Shown: one piece after another, positions 9,178-18,200 of the stretch
Layout: the number at the start of each line of letters is the position of its first letter
Position numbering within the stretch: position 1 is the first letter of the stretch
Translations under genes and position numbers: made by a program
Source: Bacteroidota bacterium
GTDB taxonomy: Bacteria; Bacteroidota; Ignavibacteria; Ignavibacteriales; Ignavibacteriaceae
Direction: 5' to 3'
Length of the DNA stretch: 24,177 nucleotides
Assembly: GCA_023406915.1 (NCBI GenBank)
Contig: JAEXTR010000175.1
Coordinates: forward strand, 1-24,177
The notes under the pieces: generated by a model
What the model saw: only the letters and a program-made list of their open reading frames with translations
Database searches by the model: none
Told to the model about the DNA's origin: nothing

Positions 9178-9204
9178 ACTGTTTCTGTTTCTGATAATGT
9201 TTTT

Positions 9205-10608
9205 TTATTCTTCTTTTTTATCAACCAGGGCAGCCATAAATTCTGCCTCTGCAACCAGGGCATCATCTACGAATGCCTTCCCCTTCATCATGATCACTTT
9301 TGACTTTCTGCTCACAGTTTCCAGCTCCATTCTCAACTGATCTCCCGGCACAACCGGTTTCCGGAACTTTGCATTATTGATCTGCATGAAAAAGACCAGC
9401 TTCTTTTCCGGTTCAGGTACTGAATTAAGGAGCAATACTCCACCAACCTGACCCATCGCCTCAAGAATCAATACACCTGGCATAATGGGTCTTCCAGGGA
9501 AGTGCCCCTGAAAGAAGGGTTCATTAATGGTAACTGATTTCACGCCCACAACCTTGGAATCAAGATCCATATACGTGATCTTATCTACCAAGAGGAGCGG
9601 ATAACGGTGAGGTAATATCTTCTGAATCGCCTCTATATCAAACACCACTCCCTGCTGTGAAACGTGCTGATACTTCTTAACAAGCTGTTTCTGCAGGTAT
9701 AGCCGTCTGATTTTCTTTGCAAACTCTACATTCGCTTTGTGACCAGGTCGGGCAGCAAGTATCTGAGCCTTGTACGGCGCACCAATCAGCGCAAGGTCTC
9801 CCATAAGGTCAAGCAGCTTGTGGCGCACTGGTTCATTCTTGAAACGCCACTCCTTATTGTTAAGGATTTCACCGGTGTGGATTTTCAGTTCTGCATCAAT
9901 ATTCAGTTTGCTCCGGATATTGGTAACCTGCGCTTCTGTTAAGTCTTTATCCACAATTACAATTGCATTATCAAGGTCACCTCCCTTGATCAGTCCCTGG
10001 TGAATCAGGTTTTCAACTTCACTCAGGAAACAGAAGGTACGCGCCGGTGCAAACTCCGTGACAAACTCCTTCTCAAGATCAAATAAACCTGTATGCTGGC
10101 TTCCTAGTGCCGGGTTCTGATAATCGACCATGACCGTTGCCCGAAATCCATCAAGCGGCAAAGCTACAATATCTACCTGGTTTTCTTCATCATGGAACTG
10201 CATCGTCTGATCAATAATGATGTAATCTTTTGGTGATTCCTGCGTCACAATGCCAGCCTTCTGCAACGCTTCAACATATTCCATTGCCGAACCATCAAAT
10301 ATCGGGGGTTCTATTCCATCCAGCTCTATGATGATATTATCTATCTTCATACCCACAACGGCAGCCAGTACATGCTCAACCGTGTGTACTTTTACATCAC
10401 CGATTCCAAGAGTTGTGCCTCTTGAAACATCCACTACATAATCGCACAATGCAGGGATTTCCGGATTGCCGCCCAGATCGGTTCTCACAAACTTAATACC
10501 ATGATTATCGGGTGCCGGCTTGAATGTCATAACACATTCTGTACCGGTATGCAGCCCCCTGCCCGAGAGTGTGATGGGTGTTTTAATGGTTCTTTGCTTT
10601 TCTATCAT
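9205..10608 (-). CDS. lpxC/fabZ: Bifunctional UDP-3-O-acyl-N-acetylglucosamine deacetylase / 3-hydroxyacyl-ACP dehydratase (LpxC-FabZ fusion)
   Basis: This 467-residue fusion has LpxC at about 1-310 and FabZ at about 320-467. LpxC is the zinc deacetylase that commits UDP-GlcNAc to lipid A. Its motifs are HTVEH (Glu78 catalytic, His79 zinc ligand), VRHKLLDLMGD (His263 and Asp267 zinc ligands) and GHKANV (catalytic His290). FabZ dehydrates 3-hydroxyacyl-ACP in fatty acid elongation. Its start is ILPHRYPLLLVD, followed by QGHFPGRPIMPG with catalytic His369 and LEAMGQ with catalytic Glu383. The two activities compete for the fate of 3-hydroxyacyl-ACP, so fusion fixes their ratio. The arrangement is typical of Bacteroidota and Chlorobi-type bacteria. 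The ATG follows a GGAG at good spacing. It is the first gene of the operon, behind the promoter at 10661-10689. Confidence 0.97.
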   Translation of the reverse strand: MIEKQRTIKTPITLSGRGLHTGTECVMTFKPAPDNHGIKFVRTDLGGNPEIPALCDYVVDVSRGTTLGIGDVKVHTVEHVLAAVVGMKIDNIIIELDGIEPPIFDGSAMEYVEALQKAGIVTQESPKDYIIIDQTMQFHDEENQVDIVALPLDGFRATVMVDYQNPALGSQHTGLFDLEKEFVTEFAPARTFCFLSEVENLIHQGLIKGGDLDNAIVIVDKDLTEAQVTNIRSKLNIDAELKIHTGEILNNKEWRFKNEPVRHKLLDLMGDLALIGAPYKAQILAARPGHKANVEFAKKIRRLYLQKQLVKKYQHVSQQGVVFDIEAIQKILPHRYPLLLVDKITYMDLDSKVVGVKSVTINEPFFQGHFPGRPIMPGVLILEAMGQVGGVLLLNSVPEPEKKLVFFMQINNAKFRKPVVPGDQLRMELETVSRKSKVIMMKGKAFVDDALVAEAEFMAALVDKKEE

Positions 10609-10885
10609 ACAGCTCCAGGATAGATGTTCATATCGTTAATAAAATGCTTTTAAACTCTGAAAAATACGAAACTTAGGAGTGATTATCAAAACCACAGGTT
10701 TACTGCCAGACATGAGTTTTCTTTACTTTTGCATTCGTTTTCAATATTATTTTCATGAAAACATTTCTTCTGAGTTCATACTCATTCCCCTAATTATAGG
10801 ATAAAATTTCCCTGTGATTATACTGGAGAATTTGATTAATTTTAAACTCTACACATCACTGAATAATACCAAATAGGTTCATTAC
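10609..10885. other. Divergent intergenic region between the lipid A operon and the M28 peptidase gene
   Basis: This 277-base AT-rich spacer separates two divergent starts. The minus-strand side holds the promoter at 10661-10689. For the plus strand I found no convincing -35/-10 pair. A TACTTTTG at 10724-10731 matches the TAnnTTTG form of Bacteroidota -7 elements but lacks a clear partner. No small gene or long repeat is evident. Confidence 0.6.
10661..10689 (-). promoter_or_regulatory. Candidate sigma70-type promoter for the lpxC-fabZ to tamB-like operon
   Basis: On the minus strand a TTGATA (-35, 10684-10689) and a TATTTT (-10, 10661-10666) are separated by exactly 17 bases. Transcription would start near 10654, leaving a leader of about 45 bases before the ATG at 10608 with its GGAG ribosome site. 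Position, spacing and lack of a closer upstream gene on this strand support it. Bacteroidota-type primary sigma factors may prefer other elements, so this is a prediction. Confidence 0.45.
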
Positions 10886-13231
10886 ATGAAAAAACTGTTT
10901 CTCTTTCTTGTAGCCGGGTTGCTCTTCAGTGCACAATTAGCTGCACAGGCACCAGGTCAGATTCTTCAAAACATCCTCACACAGACAAGTATTGACACCC
11001 TGATGAAAAATGTCAGGGAGCTGAGCGGGAATGTCCCTACCGTTATTGGTGGTCAGCCCTATACTATCGTCACGAGACATAAAAACAACGCGAGCAATGA
11101 TAAATCTGCTCAGTGGATTAAGGAAAAACTTGAGAGCTATGGTCTGACTACCAGCTATCAGTCTTTCTCCTCAACTGGCGCTAACGTAATTGCAGTTCAG
11201 CCAGGTACTGAATTCCCTAACAAGAAATTCATCGTTTGCGCTCATTTTGATGCAATGCCCAGCGGTTCACTCGCCCCGGGTGCTGATGATAATGCAAGCG
11301 GAACTGCCGCCGTTATCGAAGCTGCCCGCCTCTTCAAAAACTACTCATTCCCATACACCATTGTGTATGCTCTGTGGGATGAGGAAGAACAGGGACTCGT
11401 CGGCAGTGCCTACTACGCTAATCAGGCTTCAGCAGCCGGTGATTCCATTTTGGGCGTATTTAATATGGACATGATTGCCTGGGATAGCAACAATGATAAT
11501 ATCGTTGAACTCAACACAAAGGCAGTTGCAAATTCCCTCGCTCAGGCACAGAAGATGGTTGAGCTCAATACGCAATACAATATCGGGCTCGCAGTAAACG
11601 TGATTAACCCTGGTTCAGGTGCCAGTGATCACGCATCATTCTGGAGTAAAAATTACAGTGCAAATCTGGTCATCGAACAGTACAATGGTGATTTTAACGC
11701 TTATTATCACACCGTCAATGACCTTATCACTCATTTCAATCAACCCTATTTTTTGAAATGCGCAAAATGGGTTCTTCTCAGCACCGCTTATTATGCACTG
11801 AATATGAATATGGAGCTCGCCCATACTCCTCAGGTATCGGTTTCAGCTTCTCAACCTCTTACGGTCAGCTCTTTCGTATCAACTGGTCTTTCGATCGGAA
11901 CAGGTACCGGAGCCCCAAGACTTTACTATCGTACTAAAAATTACGGCGGCAGCTTCTCTTCCTTCACTTCTGTGACCGGAACACCTGCTGAAAGCGGAAA
12001 CTACAATTTCGTGATTCCTGCACTGCCCCTCGGTACTGTTGTACAATACTATATCGCAGCCCAGGATAGCAGCGGATCCGTCATAGTTACGCTTCCTGGC
12101 GGCGGCAGTGGTGCTAACCCTCCTGGTTCTACTCCACCTTCTCAGTTTTATCAGTTCTTCGTTGCCGAAATGCAGCTTGCGATGAATGACAGTGCAAACA
12201 CAATGAATAGCTGGACCAAAAGCGGTACATGGAGTACAGTTACGAATAAGTATGTTTCTTCACCATCTGCATTCCATGATTCACCAGCTGGACTCTATGT
12301 ATCCAATAGCAATACTTACATGACGACCACCCAGCCGATTCTATTAACTGGCTCTCTTGGCGCGGAATTGAATTTCTCTGCCCAATGGGATATTGAGAAT
12401 AACTGGGACTACTCACAGGTTTTGATCTCCACAAACAATGGCACAAATTGGACACCACTTGCCGGAAAGTACACTAACCTTGCCAGTGGATCATTCCAAC
12501 CCGCAGGACAGCAGTTATATGATGGTGTGCAGAGTTCATGGGTTAATGAGCGTATTGACCTGACCAGTTACAGCGGATCGCCGATTATGCTGAAATTCAC
12601 GATGGTAACAGATGGGTCTCAGAACAGGGATGGTATTTACTTTGACGATATCAAAATTGTTTCCTATAGCAATATCCCTGTTGAACTGACATCTTTCACT
12701 GCATCTTCTGATGCACAGGGTGTTACGCTCAAATGGTCAACCGCAACTGAAACGAATAATCAGGGATTCTCTGTTGAACGTTCACTTGACCAGGTTCAGT
12801 ATATCCCTGTTGGCTTTGTTGAAGGTAGTGGCACAACCACATCAACATCTTCCTACTCCTTCACGGATAGAAGCATCTCCGGCAAATGCTGGTACCGCCT
12901 GAAGCAGATTGATCTCGATGGTTCAATTCAATATTATGGTCCTGTTGAAGCTGCTACTGCTGTTATCACTGACTATGCACTGGATCAGAACTATCCTAAT
13001 CCGTTCAATCCATCCACAACGATTAATTTTGCAATCCCCGTTGAAGGAAAAGTAAAACTTTCTGTCTATGATCTTACCGGAACACTGGTTACGACTCTTG
13101 CTGACCGTGATTTCCTGGCAGGCAAACACAGCATTCAGTTTAATGCTGAAAAACTTGCAAGTGGAATGTACCTCTACAGAATAGAGGCAGGTGATTTCAG
13201 GGCACAGAAAAAATTAATGTTACTAAAATAA
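10886..13231 (+). CDS. Secreted M28-family zinc metallopeptidase with T9SS type A sorting domain
   Basis: The product has 781 residues with a clear signal peptide (core about 4-20, cleavage near Ala20 or Ala22). The M28 catalytic domain (about 35-305) has the full co-catalytic zinc set. His120 (CAHFD) and Asp134 (PGADDNASG) are metal ligands, Glu167 is the probable catalytic base and Glu168 a ligand (EEQGLVGS), Asp195 (NMDMIAWD) and His249 (SDHASFW) complete the site. A beta-sandwich with the YYIAAQDSSG pattern follows (about 315-425). Next comes a MAM/immune-inhibitor-A-like module ending DGIYFDDIKI (about 430-592), then a linker module. Last is a T9SS sorting domain (about 698-781) with NYPNPFNPSTTI and SGMYLYRIEAG. 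It probably exports to the outside and releases amino acids from peptides. Substrate is unknown. The ribosome site is weak (AGG about 10 bases upstream). Confidence 0.92.
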   Translation: MKKLFLFLVAGLLFSAQLAAQAPGQILQNILTQTSIDTLMKNVRELSGNVPTVIGGQPYTIVTRHKNNASNDKSAQWIKEKLESYGLTTSYQSFSSTGANVIAVQPGTEFPNKKFIVCAHFDAMPSGSLAPGADDNASGTAAVIEAARLFKNYSFPYTIVYALWDEEEQGLVGSAYYANQASAAGDSILGVFNMDMIAWDSNNDNIVELNTKAVANSLAQAQKMVELNTQYNIGLAVNVINPGSGASDHASFWSKNYSANLVIEQYNGDFNAYYHTVNDLITHFNQPYFLKCAKWVLLSTAYYALNMNMELAHTPQVSVSASQPLTVSSFVSTGLSIGTGTGAPRLYYRTKNYGGSFSSFTSVTGTPAESGNYNFVIPALPLGTVVQYYIAAQDSSGSVIVTLPGGGSGANPPGSTPPSQFYQFFVAEMQLAMNDSANTMNSWTKSGTWSTVTNKYVSSPSAFHDSPAGLYVSNSNTYMTTTQPILLTGSLGAELNFSAQWDIENNWDYSQVLISTNNGTNWTPLAGKYTNLASGSFQPAGQQLYDGVQSSWVNERIDLTSYSGSPIMLKFTMVTDGSQNRDGIYFDDIKIVSYSNIPVELTSFTASSDAQGVTLKWSTATETNNQGFSVERSLDQVQYIPVGFVEGSGTTTSTSSYSFTDRSISGKCWYRLKQIDLDGSIQYYGPVEAATAVITDYALDQNYPNPFNPSTTINFAIPVEGKVKLSVYDLTGTLVTTLADRDFLAGKHSIQFNAEKLASGMYLYRIEAGDFRAQKKLMLLK

Positions 13232-13246
13232 GTTATCTTTGAATTT

Positions 13247-13304
13247 ACTGTCTCAGTCCGCAATACTTGCATCGCACGTATTTATGGGCTGAGACAGTTC
13301 TGTT
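13247..13304 (+). terminator. Hairpin terminator after the M28 peptidase gene
   Basis: ACTGTCTCAG (13247-13256) pairs perfectly with CTGAGACAGT (13289-13298), and TCC/GGG extends the stem inward by three pairs with one G-T wobble. The loop is large (about 26 bases), and a broken T run (TTCTGTTTTAT) follows. It lies between the peptidase stop and fumC, so it probably ends the first transcript. The long loop makes it less certain than the other terminators here. Confidence 0.5.
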
Positions 13305-13340
13305 TTATCCATTCTCTTTCCGAAAAGGAGGGCAATCCTT

Positions 13341-14732
13341 ATGCAGTTCAGAATTGAAACAGATACGATGGGCGAAGTCCAGGTTCCGTCTGACAGGTAT
13401 TATGGCGCTCAGACCGGCAGGTCGCTCATGAATTTCAAAATCGGCACAGAAAAAATGCCCCCTGAATTAATCAGGGCATTCGGTATTCTTAAAAAAGCTG
13501 CCGCGATCACGAATCAGGAGCTTGGTCTGCTTACAAAAGAAAAAGCAGATTTGATCTGCCAGGCTGCTGATGAGGTGATCGATGGAAAACTGACCGACCA
13601 CTTCCCCCTCGTTGTTTGGCAAACCGGCAGCGGTACGCAAACCAATATGAATGTGAACGAGGTCATTTCTAACCGTGCAATAGAAATTGCAGGCGGAGTG
13701 ATTGGTTCTAAAAAGCCTGTTCACCCCAATGACGATGTCAATAAAGCTCAGTCTTCAAATGATACTTTCCCAACTGCAATGCATATTGCTGCTGTTGAAC
13801 AGGTGTATGAGGTACTCCTTCCGAATATCAAGAAGCTCCGTGATGCTTTTCAGCTGAAAGTGAAAAAATATCAGGATGTTATCAAGATTGGCAGAACTCA
13901 CCTGATGGATGCAGTTCCGCTGACATTCGGGCAGGAATTCTCTGGCTATGTGCAGATGCTCGATTATGCGATTGAAAGAATCCATGGCGCCCTGCCAAGA
14001 ATTTGTGAACTTGCTCTGGGTGGCACTGCCGTTGGCACTGGTCTCAATACCCATCCTGATTTCCCGGTAAGGGCTGCCGCAATGATTGCAACCATTACAG
14101 GAAAACCATTCGTCTCTGCAAAGAATAAGTTTGAAGCGCTTGCCACACACGATGCCCTCGTTGAATTTCACGGTGTGCTGAAAACGATCGCTGCATCCCT
14201 GATGAAAATCGCAAATGATATCAGATGGCTTGGCTCAGGTCCCAGAAGCGGTATCGGTGAACTGCTATTACCGGAAAATGAACCCGGCAGTTCAATCATG
14301 CCAGGTAAGGTAAATCCCACACAGTCCGAGGCTATGACCATGGTATGTGCCCAGGTTATGGGTAATGATGTTGCAGTGAATATCGGCGGTGCAAGCGGAA
14401 ATTTTGAACTGAATGTGTTCAAACCTGTCATTATCTTCAATGTCCTTCAGTCAATCAGGCTGATTGCTGACGCCTGTGATAGCTTCACAGACCATTGTGT
14501 AAACGGCTTGGAAGTCAACATTCCCAATGTCAAAAAACATCTTGACAACTCCCTCATGCTGGTGACTGCACTGAATCCGCACATAGGTTATGACAATGCA
14601 GCCAAAATCGCAAAGAAGGCACACAAGGAGCATAAAACCTTAAAAGAGGCAGCTGTCGAACTTGGGATACTGACTGCCGAACAATTTGATCAATTTGTAA
14701 AACCAGAAGAAATGGTTCACGCTAAACTATAA
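13341..14732 (+). CDS. fumC: Class II fumarate hydratase
   Basis: The enzyme interconverts fumarate and malate in the TCA cycle, in the cytoplasm, without an iron-sulfur cluster. The 463-residue protein shows the aspartase/fumarase superfamily signature GSSIMPGKVNPTQ (316-328), whose serine is the catalytic base. Other family segments are GSGTQTNMNVNEVI (96-109), HPNDDVNKAQSSNDTFPT (128-145) and IGRTHLMDAVPLTFGQE (183-199), with His187 at the conserved active-site position. Fumarase rather than aspartase is supported by close agreement with FumC in these blocks and by the N-terminal FRIETDTMGEVQVP. A strong AGGAGG site nine bases upstream fixes the start. A CDGSH iron-sulfur gene follows after 12 bases. 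A weak TTGAAT/AATACT pair at 13239-13267 could be its promoter. Confidence 0.96.
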   Translation: MQFRIETDTMGEVQVPSDRYYGAQTGRSLMNFKIGTEKMPPELIRAFGILKKAAAITNQELGLLTKEKADLICQAADEVIDGKLTDHFPLVVWQTGSGTQTNMNVNEVISNRAIEIAGGVIGSKKPVHPNDDVNKAQSSNDTFPTAMHIAAVEQVYEVLLPNIKKLRDAFQLKVKKYQDVIKIGRTHLMDAVPLTFGQEFSGYVQMLDYAIERIHGALPRICELALGGTAVGTGLNTHPDFPVRAAAMIATITGKPFVSAKNKFEALATHDALVEFHGVLKTIAASLMKIANDIRWLGSGPRSGIGELLLPENEPGSSIMPGKVNPTQSEAMTMVCAQVMGNDVAVNIGGASGNFELNVFKPVIIFNVLQSIRLIADACDSFTDHCVNGLEVNIPNVKKHLDNSLMLVTALNPHIGYDNAAKIAKKAHKEHKTLKEAAVELGILTAEQFDQFVKPEEMVHAKL

Positions 14733-14744
14733 TCCGAGGCAACT

Positions 14745-14981
14745 ATGAAAAAACCCGAAATACCGCAGAAAGCGCCTTACGCAGTTGAATGTGATCCCGG
14801 AACCTACCGGTGGTGCACTTGTGGCATGGCAAAAACCCAGCCATTTTGTGACGATTCCCATTACGGCACCGGCTTTGAACCGGAAATAGTGGAAATCACT
14901 GAGAAGAAAACCTATTATTGGTGTGGTTGCAAACACTCAGAAAACAAACCATTCTGCGATGGAACACACCGAAAAATCTGA
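14745..14981 (+). CDS. Small tandem CDGSH-type iron-sulfur protein
   Basis: This 78-residue soluble protein has two CDGSH (mitoNEET-like) motifs, each of which should hold a 2Fe-2S cluster with three cysteines and one histidine. Motif 1 uses Cys24, Cys26, Cys35 and His39 (the core reads CDDSH). Motif 2 uses Cys60, Cys62, Cys71 and His75 (CDGTH). There is no membrane segment, so it is likely cytoplasmic, possibly in electron transfer, cluster transfer or redox sensing. Its GAGG ribosome site and 12-base distance from fumC indicate co-transcription. The family is sure; the role is not known. Confidence 0.93.
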   Translation: MKKPEIPQKAPYAVECDPGTYRWCTCGMAKTQPFCDDSHYGTGFEPEIVEITEKKTYYWCGCKHSENKPFCDGTHRKI

Positions 14982-15008
14982 TAACAACTTCCCCTGTTCT
15001 TTATCAAT

Positions 15009-15040
15009 AAGGCTGTCTCAAAAGAGCAGCCTTTTTTATT
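15009..15040 (+). terminator. Intrinsic terminator of the fumC-CDGSH unit
   Basis: AAGGCTG-T-CTC (15009-15019) pairs with GAG-CAGCCTT (15024-15033), with one bulged T and an AAAA loop, followed by a run of six to seven T. It lies 27 bases after the CDGSH stop, a standard position for a factor-independent terminator. Confidence 0.85.
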
Positions 15041-15150
15041 GTGTGGTCATCCTTGTCGCACATGACTGCTTTTATAATATACTGCCTTGAAGGTCACACA
15101 ACGATTGGGTGGGATGTAACTTTCCGGAACAATTCTTTGATGCTTCTGAG

Positions 15151-15188
15151 AAAAAAAATGCCGCCCCCAGAATAATCCGAAGGCGGCA
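15151..15188 (-). terminator. Intrinsic terminator of the 1294-residue mosaic protein gene
   Basis: On the minus strand TGCCGCC (15182-15188 on the plus strand read as GGCGGCA) pairs with GGCGGCA (15159-15165), followed by a run of eight T (15151-15158). It sits 22 bases beyond the stop codon at 15211. Together with the terminator at 15009-15040 it separates the two convergent units. Confidence 0.85.
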
Positions 15189-15210
15189 TAAGTGAAGGTT
15201 ACTTAACTGT

Positions 15211-18200
15211 TTACTTCATCAGCGTCATTTTGCGAACCGTAGTATAGACCTTTCCGGTTTGCAGATTGGTTGCTGCTATCCGGTAAAAGTAAATGCCCGA
15301 TGCCATACCTGAGGTATTGGTTAAACGGTAGGTATAGTATCCGGGTGTGTGATCATTCTGAACCAGAGTCCTAACTTTCTCGCCGGTTACTCCGTATAGC
15401 TCAATCACAACATTCGATGGGTATGGAATTGCATAATCTATGCTTGTTTCCGGATTAAACGGATTCGGATAGTTGTTTGAGATTCCATACTCTTTCGGTA
15501 CCTGAGCATTTTCAGTAGACATCAGATTCTGAGAAACAGAGAACTGTACCGGATTCAACATTCTGTAAGCAATCTGCGTCAGCTTGCTTTCCGGGAACCT
15601 CTGAACCATCTCTCCATACACAGCAATAGCTTGATCCGGTTTTTCCTTATTCAGCAAACAGTGTACAAACTTATCGTACAGATACATCAGGAGCTCATCC
15701 TTCTTGTTATACTTTGCGATAAGAGCATCTATTTTGCTTTCATACTTCTTTGGATCCAGTTTTGCATCAATCAGACCAACATAACTGTCAATCTTTGTCA
15801 TTCCGGGTACCCGGTTTAACTGTTCAATATATGCCCTGAACTCCGCTCTATGATGAATCTGACTTTCAGCAGACAGGAGATTCAGTGCACGAACCGATAC
15901 TTTATCATTTTTGTTACTGTCGATGACGGCTTTACATATTTCCGCACCGGCATAATAGTTCCCGGATCTGAAGTACTTCCTTGCTTCATTGAGTAGTTTG
16001 TTCAGATTCGAACCTTCAACAGGTGTACTGGTCACTGCCGGATCAAATCCCATCTTGGTGTTTATATCATCAGTAGCCTGTTGATCTCTCATCTGAGAAA
16101 CAGTACCTTCAGATGCATATCCATGATCATGACCGATAGGGTCAATGCTTCTTGCGTCAGGAGGTGCTGAGGATAGATGTTTTTCTGTGTTAATATAGGC
16201 GCCAGGCTCCAGTTCCATTTCAATTGTCGGGCGATCGTCACCCCACCAGACATAGGCAGCCTCAATAGTGCTATATCCCTGAGCCAATAAATCTACATTA
16301 TTCGAGTCAACGGTATTGTAGTTTTCCTGATACGAATCATGACCAACCATAACTATACTGTAATCCTCTGTATGAATACCATTTGCATTGTTCAGTATTT
16401 TATTCTTCCCAACACCATCCACACCAATAACATTGCCGTATGCACCCGTTGTGAGAAGAATGCCGTTAGCATAATTATCCCTTATACGATTCTTCATCAG
16501 ATAAGCAATACCATTGTGGAAATAGATTCCCTCTGTATTGCTATAAATAATGCATGAGTCAATAGTTGAAGAATATTCAGACTCCGAATAAAGGTTGTCC
16601 TCAAGCAGTACCCCAGCATAATTGCCATACAACTTGCTTCCATAGATGGATACCCAGGCATTATTAAGTACGCGGACACCATAGTATGCTTTACTTATAT
16701 TTGCATGCCTGATTGAAGCATTACCATAGTTTATCGTGATACCGGTTTGATATGTGTTGAATGCAAGCGAATCAAAAACAACATTCACCATTGAATCTGC
16801 TGTTCCATTTATATTGAGAGTACCATTGCTAACGAAACGCCCGGAATATCCGAAGTTCAGAGTAACTCCCTTTTCAATATTCAGGGTTTTACCAGAAGGA
16901 ACCGTAACCACTTCGTTTATGGTTTCATTATACTGTATCTTTCCATAACCACTTTTGAGAACTGGTTCTAGCTTAAACAGCTTTCCTTCACCGGGTGGAC
17001 ACAAGAATGTATAATCACCACCGTTTGCAGGAATAGTATAGCTCGTGTCCTTTTTGACATCGGTGACTTTCCAGTTCGCATAATTCGTATTATAATAGGT
17101 GTTCAGATTATCAAAAACAATTCTGATATATCTGGACTCATTACTCATCACTCTTCTGTTCATCACAATGAAATACCGGGTTGAATCAGTTTCTTCATCA
17201 TGCTTGAAATACGATACCTGTGCGAACCTGAGTACATCAGCATCTGCTGTATTATTCAGATTCTTAGTTTGAATTGACTGAATTGGAGTCTGAGTAATCA
17301 GGGCATTATATTCATTCTGAGAGGCAGTGCTGTATGAATTGATCCATTTCAGTCGCAAAATTACTGATGAAATTGAGTCGATCTCAGCATTCAGTTTCTG
17401 AACAGCGTTGTACCGTATGGAATCAATCACCATTTGTGTATTAGATGCATTCGGCTTAAACATGCCGCTCCATGTGTTCCTGTAGTTGCTAATTGTGTCA
17501 TCCCTGTGTGCTGAAGGGTAGTAAGCCAAGCCCTTTGCTCCAAAACAGAGTGAAAGCCATCCTTGCATTTGGATTTCGGCTGGTGATACTTCCCGGTTAT
17601 CAAAAACTACTTCGTTGTTTTCCAAATCTATCCTTCGCTCTTCACCGATCTGAATATAGTTAATATAGGGTATTCGAGGGATTTCCGGTCTTTCAAAGCC
17701 ATTGGCTGCTTCGATATTGGCTCTTAGTCCATAATAGGTATTTCTGTCAGGTACTGGTGTTTTTATCCGCAGGTCTATTGCTTCCTGTATAGAGATATAC
17801 TCATCAGGAACATTCTCAGATGCCGAACTGACTTTATCATTTAAAAAGTATCCATCAGCCTGTAGAGTACTTCTTGACCAGTTGTACCTCATGAGTTCCC
17901 AATCATACCGGTATCTGAACCAATCCATTGCATGTACTCTTACACCCATTGAATCATTGGCAAGGGAATCGAGTTTACTGATTGACCTGTTCATTAGTGA
18001 GGTTGGTTCTTCAAGATATATACCTGCATAATTGGTTTGGTCAGGGGGAACAATCATATTCAGACTTGCTGCAACCTGACTGTAGATAGTAGAATTCTTT
18101 AAGAATGTAAATTCTTTGTAAAACTGGTCAACAACAAACATATCTTTTATTTTAACCCTGCAATTCCCGAGAGACTTTGCCCTGACCACAACATGCCAGA

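Noticed and set aside
13755..14171. 138-codon minus-strand frame inside fumC
   Set aside because: Antisense shadow of conserved fumC sequence with no ribosome site or independent signature.
15039..15101. Imperfect inverted repeat (TTGTGTGGTC with GGTCACACAA) around a TATAAT between the convergent terminators
   Set aside because: The stem needs two wobble pairs with a 43-base loop, the TATAAT has no -35 at proper spacing, and nothing downstream needs a promoter.
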